Counted from the first letter of the stretch, positions 6,235 to 14,245 are shown. The stretch is 35,001 bases of DNA from Terrisporobacter sp. (GCF_017888745.1 NZ_JAGHFM010000047.1:1-35001), one strand, 5' to 3'. The notes: generated by a model from the sequence alone, not told the origin. A program made the numbers and translations.

Positions 6235-6705
6235 CTAAAATTTAAATTTAATAAATGTACAAACTTTAATTTTTCCATTTGGTAATATATCAAAATTTAC
6301 CTTTTCTATATTCAATGAAACGTAATCTACTTTACTCTTAGCAATTGGTATTATATATCTGTGATTCTTGCAATACTCATAGCAACATTCTGATATTTCT
6401 TTATTTCTTATGAATATACTTAACTCAAAATCAACTATTAAACTTCTATTATCATTTTTTATAGAGATTCTTTTTATATATATACAACTTCTTACATCTA
6501 TATTATCTTCTAAACATTTACTTCCACATAACTTATTTATATCTATAATATTTTCTATACAACTATTATAAGAATTATAGCTACAAACTTTAATCAATGT
6601 CGTATTACTTAGTTCACTCTTCGTCAATATTGTTTCTGTATTATCATAAGAGTAAGTAACTCTTGACCTATTCTCCACTATTTTACAACAAGGACTATAT
6701 CCCAT
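6235..6705 (-). CDS. Cysteine-rich protein of unknown function
   Basis: 156 residues, no recognised family, no signal peptide or membrane segment. About ten cysteines are spread along it, including CC near the N-terminus (SPCCK) and ECCYEYC in the middle. The C-terminal part alternates hydrophobic and charged residues like a beta-sheet domain (SLNIEKVNFDILPNGKIKV). ATG at 6705 was chosen because AGGAGG lies 6 nt upstream. An in-frame TTG at 6720 lies within that site. It precedes the DUF11 gene by 113 bp on the same strand; both lack export signals and are cysteine-rich, so a shared role (perhaps spore coat) is plausible but unproven. Confidence 0.75.
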   Translation of the reverse strand: MGYSPCCKIVENRSRVTYSYDNTETILTKSELSNTTLIKVCSYNSYNSCIENIIDINKLCGSKCLEDNIDVRSCIYIKRISIKNDNRSLIVDFELSIFIRNKEISECCYEYCKNHRYIIPIAKSKVDYVSLNIEKVNFDILPNGKIKVCTFIKFKF

Positions 6706-6745
6706 GTAACCCCTCCTCAAAATATAATTATTCCCTATATAATAT

Positions 6746-6765
6746 AGATATTTGTAGATATTTGT
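6746..6765. repeat. Tandem 10-bp repeat upstream of the Cys-rich gene
   Basis: AGATATTTGT occurs twice in immediate succession. It lies about 40-60 bp upstream of the ATG at 6705. On the - strand it falls between a TTGTAA and a TATATT that could be -35 and -10 boxes 18 bp apart, so it may be a regulator site. The regulator is unknown. Confidence 0.35.
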
Positions 6766-6840
6766 TACAACTTATCTTAATTTAGATGTTGTATATACAA
6801 CAATATTTATAATAAATTTATAAATTAATTACTTACAATT

Positions 6841-6905
6841 AAAAAAGAGTATAGGTTATATATCTATCATCTTTATAAGATTAGATTCTAAACACCTATA
6901 CTCTT
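6841..6905 (-). terminator. Intrinsic terminator after the nucleoid-associated protein gene
   Basis: AAGAGTATAGG and CCTATACTCTT form an 11-bp stem (6845-6855 and 6895-6905). A second internal stem is possible (ATCTA..TAGAT, ATCTT..AAGAT). On the - strand it is followed by a T run. It starts 17 nt after the stop at 6922. Confidence 0.8.
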
Positions 6906-6921
6906 CACATTTTTTATTATA

Positions 6922-7932
6922 TTATTTTTCTTCATAGAAACTTACATTTTTAATTACTATATCTACAGTGCCATCTTCATTTTGTCTTACACTATATTTC
7001 ATAGGATCTTCAAAGTCCACTAAGTTTCCTTTTATATCAAATCCATTATCAGTTTTTATACTTCTTTTCTTAAGTTTCTTTTCAACCCATTTTTTATCTA
7101 TGCTAAAATTAGCCTCAATACCTCTATCTACCATTAATTCTTTAAAACTTTCTTTAAGTTCTTCATCATCTATTGAATCTTCTACAAACTTATCTATATC
7201 TACTTCTTCTTTTTCTTTCAAAGTATAATGTAGTAAGCTTCTTACATCCTCAGCCTTTTTGATGTTATTAGACATAGCATTAGTTATCCAATTATCAGCT
7301 GTAGTTTTGAAAGTTTTTGTATTATATTTATCATCGTTTATTTTTTCTGCTTTTAAAAATTCTTCTATAAATCTAGATTTTTTATCTGTATCTTCTTTTT
7401 CTGAATCCTTATCTAATAGTCTTAAATGAAACTCATCATTTATTCCACTAACTCCAACTAAAGCACATTGTTTTTGTCTTCCTGTATCAGGTATTCCTAT
7501 TTCATTACTTACTATTTGTATATTAAACTTATCATCTAATAATTCAATTGAGTGTGTGTATAATTTTTTATAATCTAACTTGATTATCCCAACATATTTT
7601 TCATCTTTTACACTATATAAACAAATTGCTAAATCACACGAATCTATATCTTCATATTTTTTCATAATATCAAATAAGTAAGATGCTATTTCTTTTGAGT
7701 TATCAACAAATGTACTATCATCATATATAATTTGTTCACAACAATTTTTTATTATATTTTCATTATAATCTTTAAAAATGCCTTTTCTTAAATCATCGTC
7801 TTTTGCTACCCTGTTAACTACTTTTTCAAAAAACTTATCTACCTCTAAATTATTTTTACCCTCATAATCATTTAATATTGGACTATCACTATTTCTATCA
7901 AGAACATGAACAATATACTTATGTATAATCAT
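6922..7932 (-). CDS. Nucleoid-associated protein, NdpA/YejK (37-kDa) family
   Basis: 336 residues, the typical length of the 37-kDa nucleoid-associated family. The N-terminal part IIHKYIVHVLDRNSDSPILND and the middle LAICLYSVKDEKYVGIIKLDYK are characteristic. So is the C-terminal helical segment with repeated Lys/Asp/Glu, ending in a strand with DGTVDIVIKNV. E. coli YejK is nucleoid-associated; its biochemical role, possibly linked to topoisomerases, is poorly defined. GGAGG lies 6 nt before ATG-ATT-ATA. It lies 25 bp after the RluA-family gene and shares its transcript, ending at the terminator 6841-6905. Confidence 0.8.
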   Translation of the reverse strand: MIIHKYIVHVLDRNSDSPILNDYEGKNNLEVDKFFEKVVNRVAKDDDLRKGIFKDYNENIIKNCCEQIIYDDSTFVDNSKEIASYLFDIMKKYEDIDSCDLAICLYSVKDEKYVGIIKLDYKKLYTHSIELLDDKFNIQIVSNEIGIPDTGRQKQCALVGVSGINDEFHLRLLDKDSEKEDTDKKSRFIEEFLKAEKINDDKYNTKTFKTTADNWITNAMSNNIKKAEDVRSLLHYTLKEKEEVDIDKFVEDSIDDEELKESFKELMVDRGIEANFSIDKKWVEKKLKKRSIKTDNGFDIKGNLVDFEDPMKYSVRQNEDGTVDIVIKNVSFYEEK

Positions 7933-7957
7933 ATCTAACCTCCATAAATTTAAATAT

Positions 7958-8860
7958 TTATCTTAATTTTTCTATTAATTTCTCCATATCCTCAGGAAGC
8001 TTAGCTTTAAACTCTAAATCTTCTCTAGTTCTTGGCTGTTTGAATTTTAAACTGTAAGCATGTAATGCTTGTCTATTAATTAAATTCTCATCAACATATC
8101 CATACAATTCGTCCCCTATAATACCATGTCCTATATGGTTTAAATGTACTCTAATTTGATGAGTTCTTCCTGTTTCTAATCTTAATTTTAAAACTGTGGC
8201 ATCTTTTAATCTTTCAATAACCTCAAAGTGAGTTACTGAAGGTTGACCTTTTTCATCTACCACTCTTTTTACACTATCATCAGTAGGTCTATGTATTGGC
8301 TCATTTATTGTCCCACTGTCTTCTTTTACAATACCTTTTACTACTGCAATATACATTTTTTCAAATTTATCATCTTTCATATCAGACGATAACACAAATT
8401 GAGCATAAGGATTTTTGGCCACTATAACTAAACCTGATGTATTCATATCAAGTCTATTTACAAATCTAACTTTTACATTTTCTTTTTTATCTAGAATATA
8501 ATGAGTTACACCATTGGCAATGGTATTTTCAAAATGACTTTTTGTTGGGTGAACTACCATAAAAGGTGGCTTATTCACCATTATTATATCAAAATCATCA
8601 TATATAATATCTAAGTTTAAATCTTGAGGATGGAAGTTTGCCATATCTTCAGATATTTCTACTTCTATTAGATCTCCTATTTTAACCATTTCCGATGGCT
8701 TTATATATTTATTATTTACTTTCACAGTCTTATATCTTTTCATTTTAGATAATGACCTTACTGAAAAATTCAATTTATCTAATAAAACTTCTTTTAAAGT
8801 TAAATTCTCTTCACTTATATAAGATATTTTATTATATCTTTGGTCTTCCTTTCTAAACAA
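7958..8860 (-). CDS. RNA pseudouridine synthase, RluA/RluD family
   Basis: 300 residues. An N-terminal S4-type RNA-binding region (about 18-70, KRYKTVKVNNKYIKPSEMVKIGDLIEV) is followed by the catalytic domain with VNKPPFMVVHPT and RLDMNTSGLVIVAK. Asp138 is the catalytic aspartate that isomerises uridine in rRNA or tRNA. RTHQIRVHLNHIGHGIIGDELYG is a second hallmark. Which U it modifies cannot be told; RluD (23S rRNA) is one possibility. TTG is taken as start because AGGTGAT lies just upstream and no ATG or GTG is in frame before the S4 region. First gene of a two-gene unit with the nucleoid protein. Confidence 0.88.
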   Translation of the reverse strand: MFRKEDQRYNKISYISEENLTLKEVLLDKLNFSVRSLSKMKRYKTVKVNNKYIKPSEMVKIGDLIEVEISEDMANFHPQDLNLDIIYDDFDIIMVNKPPFMVVHPTKSHFENTIANGVTHYILDKKENVKVRFVNRLDMNTSGLVIVAKNPYAQFVLSSDMKDDKFEKMYIAVVKGIVKEDSGTINEPIHRPTDDSVKRVVDEKGQPSVTHFEVIERLKDATVLKLRLETGRTHQIRVHLNHIGHGIIGDELYGYVDENLINRQALHAYSLKFKQPRTREDLEFKAKLPEDMEKLIEKLR

Positions 8861-8886
8861 AACATCACCTACTTTACTTAATATTA

Positions 8887-8892
8887 ATTATA
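8887..8892 (-). promoter_or_regulatory. -10 box of the pseudouridine synthase gene
   Basis: A perfect TATAAT on the - strand, about 27 nt upstream of the TTG start. A weak TTAAAA lies 18 nt farther upstream as a possible -35. Confidence 0.4.
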
Positions 8893-9034
8893 TTACCATA
8901 AATTTATATTTTTAATAAGTAAAAGAGAAAAATGAGTAATAATTTTAATTCGTTTACTTAAATTTTTTACTCATTTAAAAATACCTTTTTAAAGTTTTAA
9001 TTATTAGTAAAATATATTATCTATACTTTTTATA

Positions 9035-9086
9035 AAAAATTCACTTTCTTCATATAGCCAGCGACTACGTCCGTTGCTCAAATTTA
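9035..9086. repeat. Dispersed intergenic repeat, GC-rich module (copy B)
   Basis: AAAAAATTCACTTTC at the left and ACGTCCGTTGCTCAAATTTA at the right match the two ends of the module at 611-696 (AAAAATTCGCTTCGC and ACGTC..CGTTGCTCAAAATTTA). The GC-rich middle is about 30 bases shorter here. The CTAGG module is absent, so the two modules can occur separately. Confidence 0.5.
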
Positions 9087-9100
9087 TCAGTCGGAATTAT

Positions 9101-9132
9101 AAAAATAAAATCACACTTTCAATAGTGTGATT
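9101..9132 (-). terminator. Intrinsic terminator after the YbaK-type gene
   Basis: AATCACACT and AGTGTGATT (9109-9117 and 9124-9132) form a 9-bp stem with a 6-nt loop. On the - strand it is followed by TTATTTTTAT. It lies 55 nt past the stop at 9187. Confidence 0.7.
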
Positions 9133-9186
9133 CTTTACACTTTTATCATATTTAAGAAAAATTTTATTCACTAATCTTTATATCAA

Positions 9187-9678
9187 TTACTTTTGCTCTT
9201 CTTCATATCCCTTACAAACATCAATCCATTCGTTTGCATTAGAGAATTTTTCTAGCTCATCACAAGTTAGTTCTATGGAAGAATTACTGCTCCCACAAGC
9301 AGGAAAAACTGTATCAAATCTTTTCATAGAAATATCTAAATATACAGGCACATCATCTCTTTTTATAGCAAAAGGACAAACGCCTCCTATAGCATGACCT
9401 ACATATTCTAAAACTTCTTCTGGAGTTAACATTTTAGATTTATATCCAAACACTTGCTTAAATTTCTTATTGTCAATTTTTGCATCACCAGCCGCTACTA
9501 TTAATATGGCATTATCACCTTCTTTATTTTTAAAAGAAAGAGTTTTTGCTATTCTAGCCGGTTTAACATTTAAGGCGTCCGCTGCTAATTCTACTGTTGC
9601 AGATGATACCTCATGCTCTATAATCTCATTTTCTTTATTATATTGTTTGAAAAATTCTTTAACCACTTCAATTGACAT
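9187..9678 (-). CDS. YbaK/EbsC-family aminoacyl-tRNA deacylase
   Basis: 163 residues, a complete single YbaK domain. Characteristic features are PARIAKTLSFK with the conserved Lys, AAGDAKIDNKKF, and GHAIGGVCPFAIK. Family members hydrolyse mischarged tRNAs, such as Cys-tRNA(Pro) or Ala-tRNA(Pro), in the cytoplasm. The exact substrate cannot be told from sequence. GGAGG lies 10 nt before the ATG. Single-gene unit with its own terminator, divergent from NAD kinase. Confidence 0.85.
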   Translation of the reverse strand: MSIEVVKEFFKQYNKENEIIEHEVSSATVELAADALNVKPARIAKTLSFKNKEGDNAILIVAAGDAKIDNKKFKQVFGYKSKMLTPEEVLEYVGHAIGGVCPFAIKRDDVPVYLDISMKRFDTVFPACGSSNSSIELTCDELEKFSNANEWIDVCKGYEEEQK

Positions 9679-9847
9679 AATTAATTTTCCTCCATTTACT
9701 ATATTCTTCCTATAATTGTTACCAAAATAAGTATATCATATTTATTTTACTAAAAAATAAAGGTTTTCTACCTTTTTTGTTAAATAATAGCAATATATGT
9801 TATTAAATTAACTAAACAATATAGTCTGTATCTATTAATATATATTG

Positions 9848-9856
9848 TGTTATAAT
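9848..9856 (+). promoter_or_regulatory. Extended -10 promoter of NAD kinase
   Basis: TGTTATAAT 25 nt before the nadK start; no clear -35 box. Confidence 0.5.
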
Positions 9857-9880
9857 ACAACTTATAAAAGAGGTGAAATA

Positions 9881-10681
9881 ATGAGCAGAATTATAATAAT
9901 AAATTCTAACCAAGTACAAAAGTCACTAGAAACAAGAGATATTTTACATAAAAAGTTAGTTGATGTCGGGTTTGATGTATACTATGAATACAATCCTGAT
10001 GCTGAATTAATAATTTCTATAGGTGGAGATGGTAGCTTTTTACAAACTGTTCATGACTTCAACATCCCAAATATACCTTTTGTAGGTATTAATACAGGTC
10101 ATTTAGGATTTTTCCCTGATATTTCTCCTGCAGAGATAGATTCTTTTATTGAATCTTATTTAAATGGAGACTATATAACTCAAGAAATCCCTCTTCTTCA
10201 AGGGAGTATATGTACGAAAGATGATTGCAATAATGTTTTTGCTATTAACGAAGTAGTAGTTAAAGGCGATAAATCTAGAACTATACACCTTAAATTAAAT
10301 ATTAATGACAATCATGTACAAAATTTTAGTGGTGACGGTCTAATAATTTCTACATCTACAGGGTCTACCGCTTATAATTATGCTGTAGGAGGAAGTATAG
10401 TTGATACCAGCTTAAATGTAATGCAAATAGCACCTGTTGCACCTATAAATACAAATGCTTATAGGAGCTTTACCTCTAGTATAATTTGTTCTGTTGATTC
10501 CATAGTTAAAGTATCACCAGAATGTAATTTTGAAAATTCAACATTAATAGTTGTAGATGGAATGGAGTATTATTTTAAAGAAATAAATAACATAAATCTT
10601 TCTATTTCTGATACAAAAATAAAACTACTAAGAACATCAAATTATGAGTTTTGGAGTAGGGTATCTGAAAAATTCTTATAA
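9881..10681 (+). CDS. nadK: NAD kinase
   Basis: 266 residues from the ATG at 9881, which is preceded by GAGGTGA at good spacing. An in-frame upstream ATG at 9845 falls within the promoter and is rejected. Hallmarks are the GGDG motif (IISIGGDGSFLQTVH, 48-51), the NEVVV segment, the SGDGLIISTSTGSTAYN substrate-binding loop, and PVAPINTNAYRSF. It phosphorylates NAD+ to NADP+ in the cytoplasm, the only de novo route to NADP. It is followed 17 bp later by the YfcE-type phosphoesterase in the same transcript. Confidence 0.95.
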   Translation: MSRIIIINSNQVQKSLETRDILHKKLVDVGFDVYYEYNPDAELIISIGGDGSFLQTVHDFNIPNIPFVGINTGHLGFFPDISPAEIDSFIESYLNGDYITQEIPLLQGSICTKDDCNNVFAINEVVVKGDKSRTIHLKLNINDNHVQNFSGDGLIISTSTGSTAYNYAVGGSIVDTSLNVMQIAPVAPINTNAYRSFTSSIICSVDSIVKVSPECNFENSTLIVVDGMEYYFKEINNINLSISDTKIKLLRTSNYEFWSRVSEKFL

Positions 10682-10698
10682 TTTAAGGAGGAAAACAT

Positions 10699-11268
10699 AT
10701 GAAAATTGGAGTAATGAGTGACACTCATGGAAGTTTACTGTATTTAGAAAAGGCTTTAGATGTTTTATCCGATTGCGATATATTACTTCATATAGGAGAC
10801 GTTTTATATCATGGTCCTAGAAATGATCTTCCTGAGGGATATAACCCAAAAGCTGTTGTAGAAAAAATTAATAGTTTAGACAATATCACTATAGTAAAAG
10901 GTAATTGTGATGCTGATGTTGATCAAATGGTAATAAATCATGCAATAGAAGGTCCTTTTGTGCATAAAAAAATAGATAATATCAGTGTACTTATGTATCA
11001 TGGGTATACAATATCAAGAGAAGAAATGATGGCACAGGCTAGAGAATTAGGTGTTGATATACTTATCTTAGGACATACACATATTAAAGAATTAAATGTA
11101 GATAAAGATTTAATAGTTTTAAATCCTGGAAGTACTTCTATACCAAAAGATGGTTCTCATTCAGTTGCGACAATAGAATTATTAAATGATGAAAATATAG
11201 AAGATGAATTTGAATTAGAAATTGATTTAATAGATATTAACACTAAAGAAATAATAGAATTTGAATAA
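10699..11268 (+). CDS. YfcE-type metallophosphoesterase
   Basis: 189 residues of the calcineurin-like phosphoesterase fold, YfcE/MJ0936 subgroup. Metal ligands are visible in MSDTHG (Asp8, His10), HIGDVLYHG, KGNCD, MYHGYT and GHTH. E. coli YfcE is a phosphodiesterase with a poorly known natural substrate. The C-terminal 25 residues are very acidic. AAGGAGG lies just before the ATG. Second gene of a unit with NAD kinase, ended by the terminator at 11300-11331. Confidence 0.88.
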   Translation: MKIGVMSDTHGSLLYLEKALDVLSDCDILLHIGDVLYHGPRNDLPEGYNPKAVVEKINSLDNITIVKGNCDADVDQMVINHAIEGPFVHKKIDNISVLMYHGYTISREEMMAQARELGVDILILGHTHIKELNVDKDLIVLNPGSTSIPKDGSHSVATIELLNDENIEDEFELEIDLIDINTKEIIEFE

Positions 11269-11299
11269 TTTCTAATAATTCATTAACTCTATGATAGTA

Positions 11300-11331
11300 A
11301 AAAAGTGGCTAACTTAAGTTAACCACTTTTT
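11300..11331. terminator. Bidirectional terminator
   Basis: AAAAAGTGG and CCACTTTTT flank a further pairing TAACTTAAGTTA, with T runs on both strands. It serves the + strand NAD kinase unit and the convergent - strand AI-2E permease gene ending at 11346. Confidence 0.85.
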
Positions 11332-11345
11332 ATTATTTTATACAT

Positions 11346-12407
11346 CTATAAAATATCTACTTTTTTCATTATATCATGCATAACTAGTAATCCTAGACAG
11401 AATATAATACCTAGTATACCTTTTATTTGCACACCTATAAAAATAGCTATTATTGTTAATAATGGACTAATTCCAACATTTGCCGAAACTAGCTTTGGTT
11501 CTAATATTTGTCTAAGTAATGATAGAGCAATAAATATTACTGATATTCCTATTGATACAAAATAATTATCAATAATGAAATAATAAACTATAACTGGAAT
11601 AAAAATCACTACTATCCCAAGAAAAGGTATTAAATCAAGTAATGCGCCAATTATACCTAAAGGTAATCCATATGGAACTTTAAATATTGAGAAACTTACC
11701 CATATAACTAAAAATGTTATGCTCATAAGAATCGTATAGGCTTTAATATATCCTACAACAGAATATACAATTTCAGTTTTTACCCTTCTTACTTTTACTC
11801 GAGTTTCATCTGTAAATATACTTAAAAAACCATTTTCAATCTTATCAAAATCCTTTGCAATAAAATATGTGGACATGAATAATGTAATTACAATAAGTAT
11901 TAGTGTAGGTATTGAGGTTGCAAAATCAATTGTCTTACTTAACATTGCTTTAGCCAAATTAACAAAATTTTGACCATATGTTGATGCTAATTCTTGAACA
12001 TTTATACTATTATTAGATACACTTTCGATGTAGTCTATGTATTTGTCTAGGTTATTTATCCAATCATTAATCATACTATTAAAGTATGAATAACTATTAC
12101 CATCTATACTATTTAAAAATGCTACTAACTGATGAGTTCCTTTTATTATCAAAAATGAAGCTATAAATATTACAAAAGCAACTCCTAAAATACTTAAAAA
12201 TAAAGTTAAAATTCCTTTATTTACTTTTAACTTTTTTTCTAATTTTTCTGATATTGGATTTATTATAAAAGCTAATAAACCACCTATGAAAAATGGCGCT
12301 ATGTATCCAAAAGTTTTACATAAAAATATAAATAACAATGAATATATTATAAAGAATATAATATTATTTTTTAATTTTTGCTTAAAGTTTTTATTAAGTA
12401 CTGACAT
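11346..12407 (-). CDS. AI-2E family transporter (TqsA/YtvI/PerM-like)
   Basis: 353 residues with about seven to eight membrane helices and the usual family layout. There are two N-terminal helices, a long soluble loop (about 95-155), then helices containing PYGLPLGIIGALLDLIPFLGI, the conserved family segment, and LRQILEPKLVSANVGISPLLTII. Family members export diverse small molecules or ions; AI-2 transport is documented for E. coli TqsA only, so the substrate is open. ATG at 12407 was chosen with GGAGGG 7 nt upstream. A GTG at 12413 overlaps that site. Single-gene unit between two terminators. Confidence 0.82.
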   Translation of the reverse strand: MSVLNKNFKQKLKNNIIFFIIYSLLFIFLCKTFGYIAPFFIGGLLAFIINPISEKLEKKLKVNKGILTLFLSILGVAFVIFIASFLIIKGTHQLVAFLNSIDGNSYSYFNSMINDWINNLDKYIDYIESVSNNSINVQELASTYGQNFVNLAKAMLSKTIDFATSIPTLILIVITLFMSTYFIAKDFDKIENGFLSIFTDETRVKVRRVKTEIVYSVVGYIKAYTILMSITFLVIWVSFSIFKVPYGLPLGIIGALLDLIPFLGIVVIFIPVIVYYFIIDNYFVSIGISVIFIALSLLRQILEPKLVSANVGISPLLTIIAIFIGVQIKGILGIIFCLGLLVMHDIMKKVDIL

Positions 12408-12461
12408 AAACACTCCCTCCCTTGATTGTAATTATGTTCTATAAATAAATATAATATACAA

Positions 12462-12487
12462 ATAAAACACTGTTTTAAACAGTGCTT
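12462..12487 (-). terminator. Intrinsic terminator after the CNNM/CorC gene
   Basis: CACTGTT and AACAGTG pair around a short AT loop, and the - strand continues TTTTATTTG. It starts 10 nt past the stop at 12494. Confidence 0.7.
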
Positions 12488-12493
12488 TATTGA

Positions 12494-13744
12494 TTATAAT
12501 AATATTCTAATTTTCTTAATTCTATTTTTATCAACAGATTCTATATGGAATCTAATACTATCAACCTCGATGTCTTCTCCTTCTTCTGGAATATGCTTAA
12601 TATATCCAATTATATATCCACCAATAGAATCAAACTCTTCTGATTCTAACTCTATATCAAGTATTTCATTGACATCACTAATTTTAGTACTTCCCTCTAC
12701 CAAAAACTCTGTTGAGCTGATTACTTGAATTTCATCATCTTCTTCATCATATTCATCTTCTATGTCACCGACTATGACTTCAACTAAATCTTCTATAGTT
12801 ATTAAACCAGCTGTACCTCCGTATTCATCAACAACTATAGCCATTTGACTTTTATCTTTTTTCATTTCTTCTAATAATTGTGTTATCTTCTTAAACTCAT
12901 AAGTAAAGAATGGTTCTCTTAGATATTTTTTAATATCAAAGTTTTCTATATCTTCATCACTTAAGAAAATTATATCTTTTATATTTAAAATACCTATTAT
13001 ATCATCTATAGTTTCTTCATATACAGGCATCCTACTTAACTTTTCCGTTTTAAATAATTCGATTATTTCATCATAACTATCTTCAATATCAATAGCTACC
13101 ATGTCTAATCTCTGAACCATAGCTTCTTTAGCTTGCATGTCTCCAAATTCGAATACATTATTAATTATTTCTCTTTCTTCTATTTCCAATAAGCCTTCTT
13201 CATGACTTACATTTACCATAGTTTTTAGTTCTTCTTCTGTAATAAATGGTTTTACGCCATTATCATCTACTCCAAGAAGCTTAAATATTACTTTTGTTAT
13301 AACATTAAATATTCCAATAACTGGACTTAATAATGTCATAAAAACTTTTATAGGTTTAGCTACCAATAAAGCTATTTTTTCTGGGTTATTTGCTGATATA
13401 GTTTTAGGTGTAATTTCACCAAATATTAAAACTAATATAGTCATTACTGCTGTTGCAATAGGTACTCCTTGTTCATTCCATAATGATATAAATAAAGAAG
13501 TTGATATAGATGTAGCTGCTATATTTACTATATTATTACCAACTAATATAGAGCTTAAAAGTCTATTTGAATCTTCTAATAGTTTGCTAACTAATTTAGC
13601 TCCTTTTACTCCATCTTCCTCCATATATCTTACTCTTATTTTGCTTATAGACATTAAAGCTGTCTCAGAAGCTGAAAAAAATCCTGACCCTATTAATAAA
13701 ATTATTAATAAACCTATTTGAATCAAAATGCTGGTCGAATCCAA
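12494..13744 (-). CDS. CNNM/CorC/HlyC-type membrane protein with CBS pair
   Basis: 416 residues, full length. Domain order: CNNM (DUF21) membrane domain with about three to four helices (1-190, including GSGFFSASETALMS near residue 20), a CBS pair (about 205-325, with VQRLDMVAIDIE and QMAIVVDEYGGTAGLITIEDLVEVIVGDI), and a C-terminal CorC_HlyC domain (about 335-412). Annotated as haemolysin in older databases; related proteins are implicated in Mg2+ or Co2+ export. TTG is used as start, with AGGAG 11 nt upstream. No ATG lies between that site and the first membrane helix. Single-gene unit. Confidence 0.88.
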   Translation of the reverse strand: MDSTSILIQIGLLIILLIGSGFFSASETALMSISKIRVRYMEEDGVKGAKLVSKLLEDSNRLLSSILVGNNIVNIAATSISTSLFISLWNEQGVPIATAVMTILVLIFGEITPKTISANNPEKIALLVAKPIKVFMTLLSPVIGIFNVITKVIFKLLGVDDNGVKPFITEEELKTMVNVSHEEGLLEIEEREIINNVFEFGDMQAKEAMVQRLDMVAIDIEDSYDEIIELFKTEKLSRMPVYEETIDDIIGILNIKDIIFLSDEDIENFDIKKYLREPFFTYEFKKITQLLEEMKKDKSQMAIVVDEYGGTAGLITIEDLVEVIVGDIEDEYDEEDDEIQVISSTEFLVEGSTKISDVNEILDIELESEEFDSIGGYIIGYIKHIPEEGEDIEVDSIRFHIESVDKNRIKKIRILL

Positions 13745-13785
13745 CCTTTACCACTCTCCTAATTGTATATTTTGTATTATAAAAT

Positions 13786-13794
13786 ATTATAGCA
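13786..13794 (-). promoter_or_regulatory. Extended -10 promoter of the CNNM/CorC gene
   Basis: TGCTATAAT on the - strand about 40 nt upstream of the TTG start. Confidence 0.5.
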
Positions 13795-13992
13795 TAATCC
13801 TACATTAATTTAAATTGCATAATCTTATATAGAGCCATCAAAAGTATTATATCCATTTTGTGCTAAAATAATTAAATATTATATCTAGTATAATATTGAT
13901 TTATATTACTTATATTATTTTAAATTCACAAAATTATTACATAAAAAATATATTATTTTTTATCATTTTGTGTCATTTTATGCATATTTACA

Positions 13993-13998
13993 TATAGT
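13993..13998 (+). promoter_or_regulatory. -10 box of the candidate small RNA
   Basis: TATAGT, with TTGTGT or TGTCAT upstream as imperfect -35 boxes at 19 or 16 nt. The predicted start, about 7 nt downstream, coincides with the first base of the 5' hairpin at 14005. Confidence 0.4.
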
Positions 13999-14004
13999 AT
14001 TATT

Positions 14005-14216
14005 AAGAAAGGCTGTCGGAAAGTCTTTCTTAATACAATAATAATTTGTTGTTACTCCTTAATTGATATTTGTTTCTGAGCTTTTAAAAAAGTTGTATAT
14101 AAATTTTCAAACATGGAAATAATTATATATGAGAGCGGAAATTATATATCTCTCCCCCTAATAAGTATATATTTTTTAAGGCATCTACTATTCCCCCAGT
14201 AGGTGCCTCTTTTTTT
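14005..14216 (+). ncRNA. Candidate small regulatory RNA with two C-rich motifs
   Basis: About 212 nt. The predicted 5' end begins with a 10-bp hairpin (AAGAAAGGCT, 14005-14014, with AGTCTTTCTT, 14022-14031; one G-U pair). The 3' end is a strong intrinsic terminator. Two runs of five Cs are likely to be exposed: CTCTCCCCCTAA after a GAGAG/CTCTC stem (Cs at 14154-14158), and the terminator loop ATTCCCCC (14190-14197). Exposed UCCCC motifs that pair with Shine-Dalgarno sequences are known from Firmicute sRNAs of the RsaE/RoxS type; the resemblance is in principle, not in sequence. A 29-codon ORF (14113-14202) without a ribosome binding site lies inside and is probably incidental. It is not tmRNA, SRP RNA, RNase P or an obvious 6S RNA. 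Confidence 0.5.
14180..14216 (+). terminator. Intrinsic terminator of the candidate small RNA
   Basis: GGCATCTACT and AGTAGGTGCC form a 10-bp stem (one G-U pair) around ATTCCCCC, followed by CT and a run of Ts. No + strand protein gene lies upstream within 2.9 kb, so it must end a non-coding or very short transcript. Confidence 0.8.
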
Positions 14217-14245
14217 ACTTTTTTCCATTTTAACTTTCTATATAG

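Larger units (their letters stand above)
8861..9186. other. Gene-free stretch with promoter, two hairpins and a repeat copy
   Basis: No gene is visible. The left end holds the promoter of the pseudouridine synthase gene. An inverted repeat AAATGAGTAA/TTACTCATTT (8930-8939 and 8967-8976) forms a hairpin followed on the - strand by a T-rich stretch, and may be a second terminator. A copy of the dispersed repeat lies at 9035-9086. The terminator of the YbaK gene is at 9101-9132. Confidence 0.55.

Noticed and set aside
9845..9880. Longer N-terminus for NAD kinase (12 extra residues from an ATG at 9845)
   Set aside because: That ATG lies before and within the TATAAT promoter element. GAGGTGA sits directly before the ATG at 9881, and the family begins there.
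14113..14202. 29-codon ORF inside the candidate small RNA
   Set aside because: No ribosome binding site precedes the ATG and it ends inside the terminator hairpin. Kept only as an alternative reading of the small RNA.
14005..14216. The small-RNA candidate as 6S RNA
   Set aside because: 6S RNA needs paired 5' and 3' ends and a large central bubble in one long rod. Here each end forms its own hairpin.
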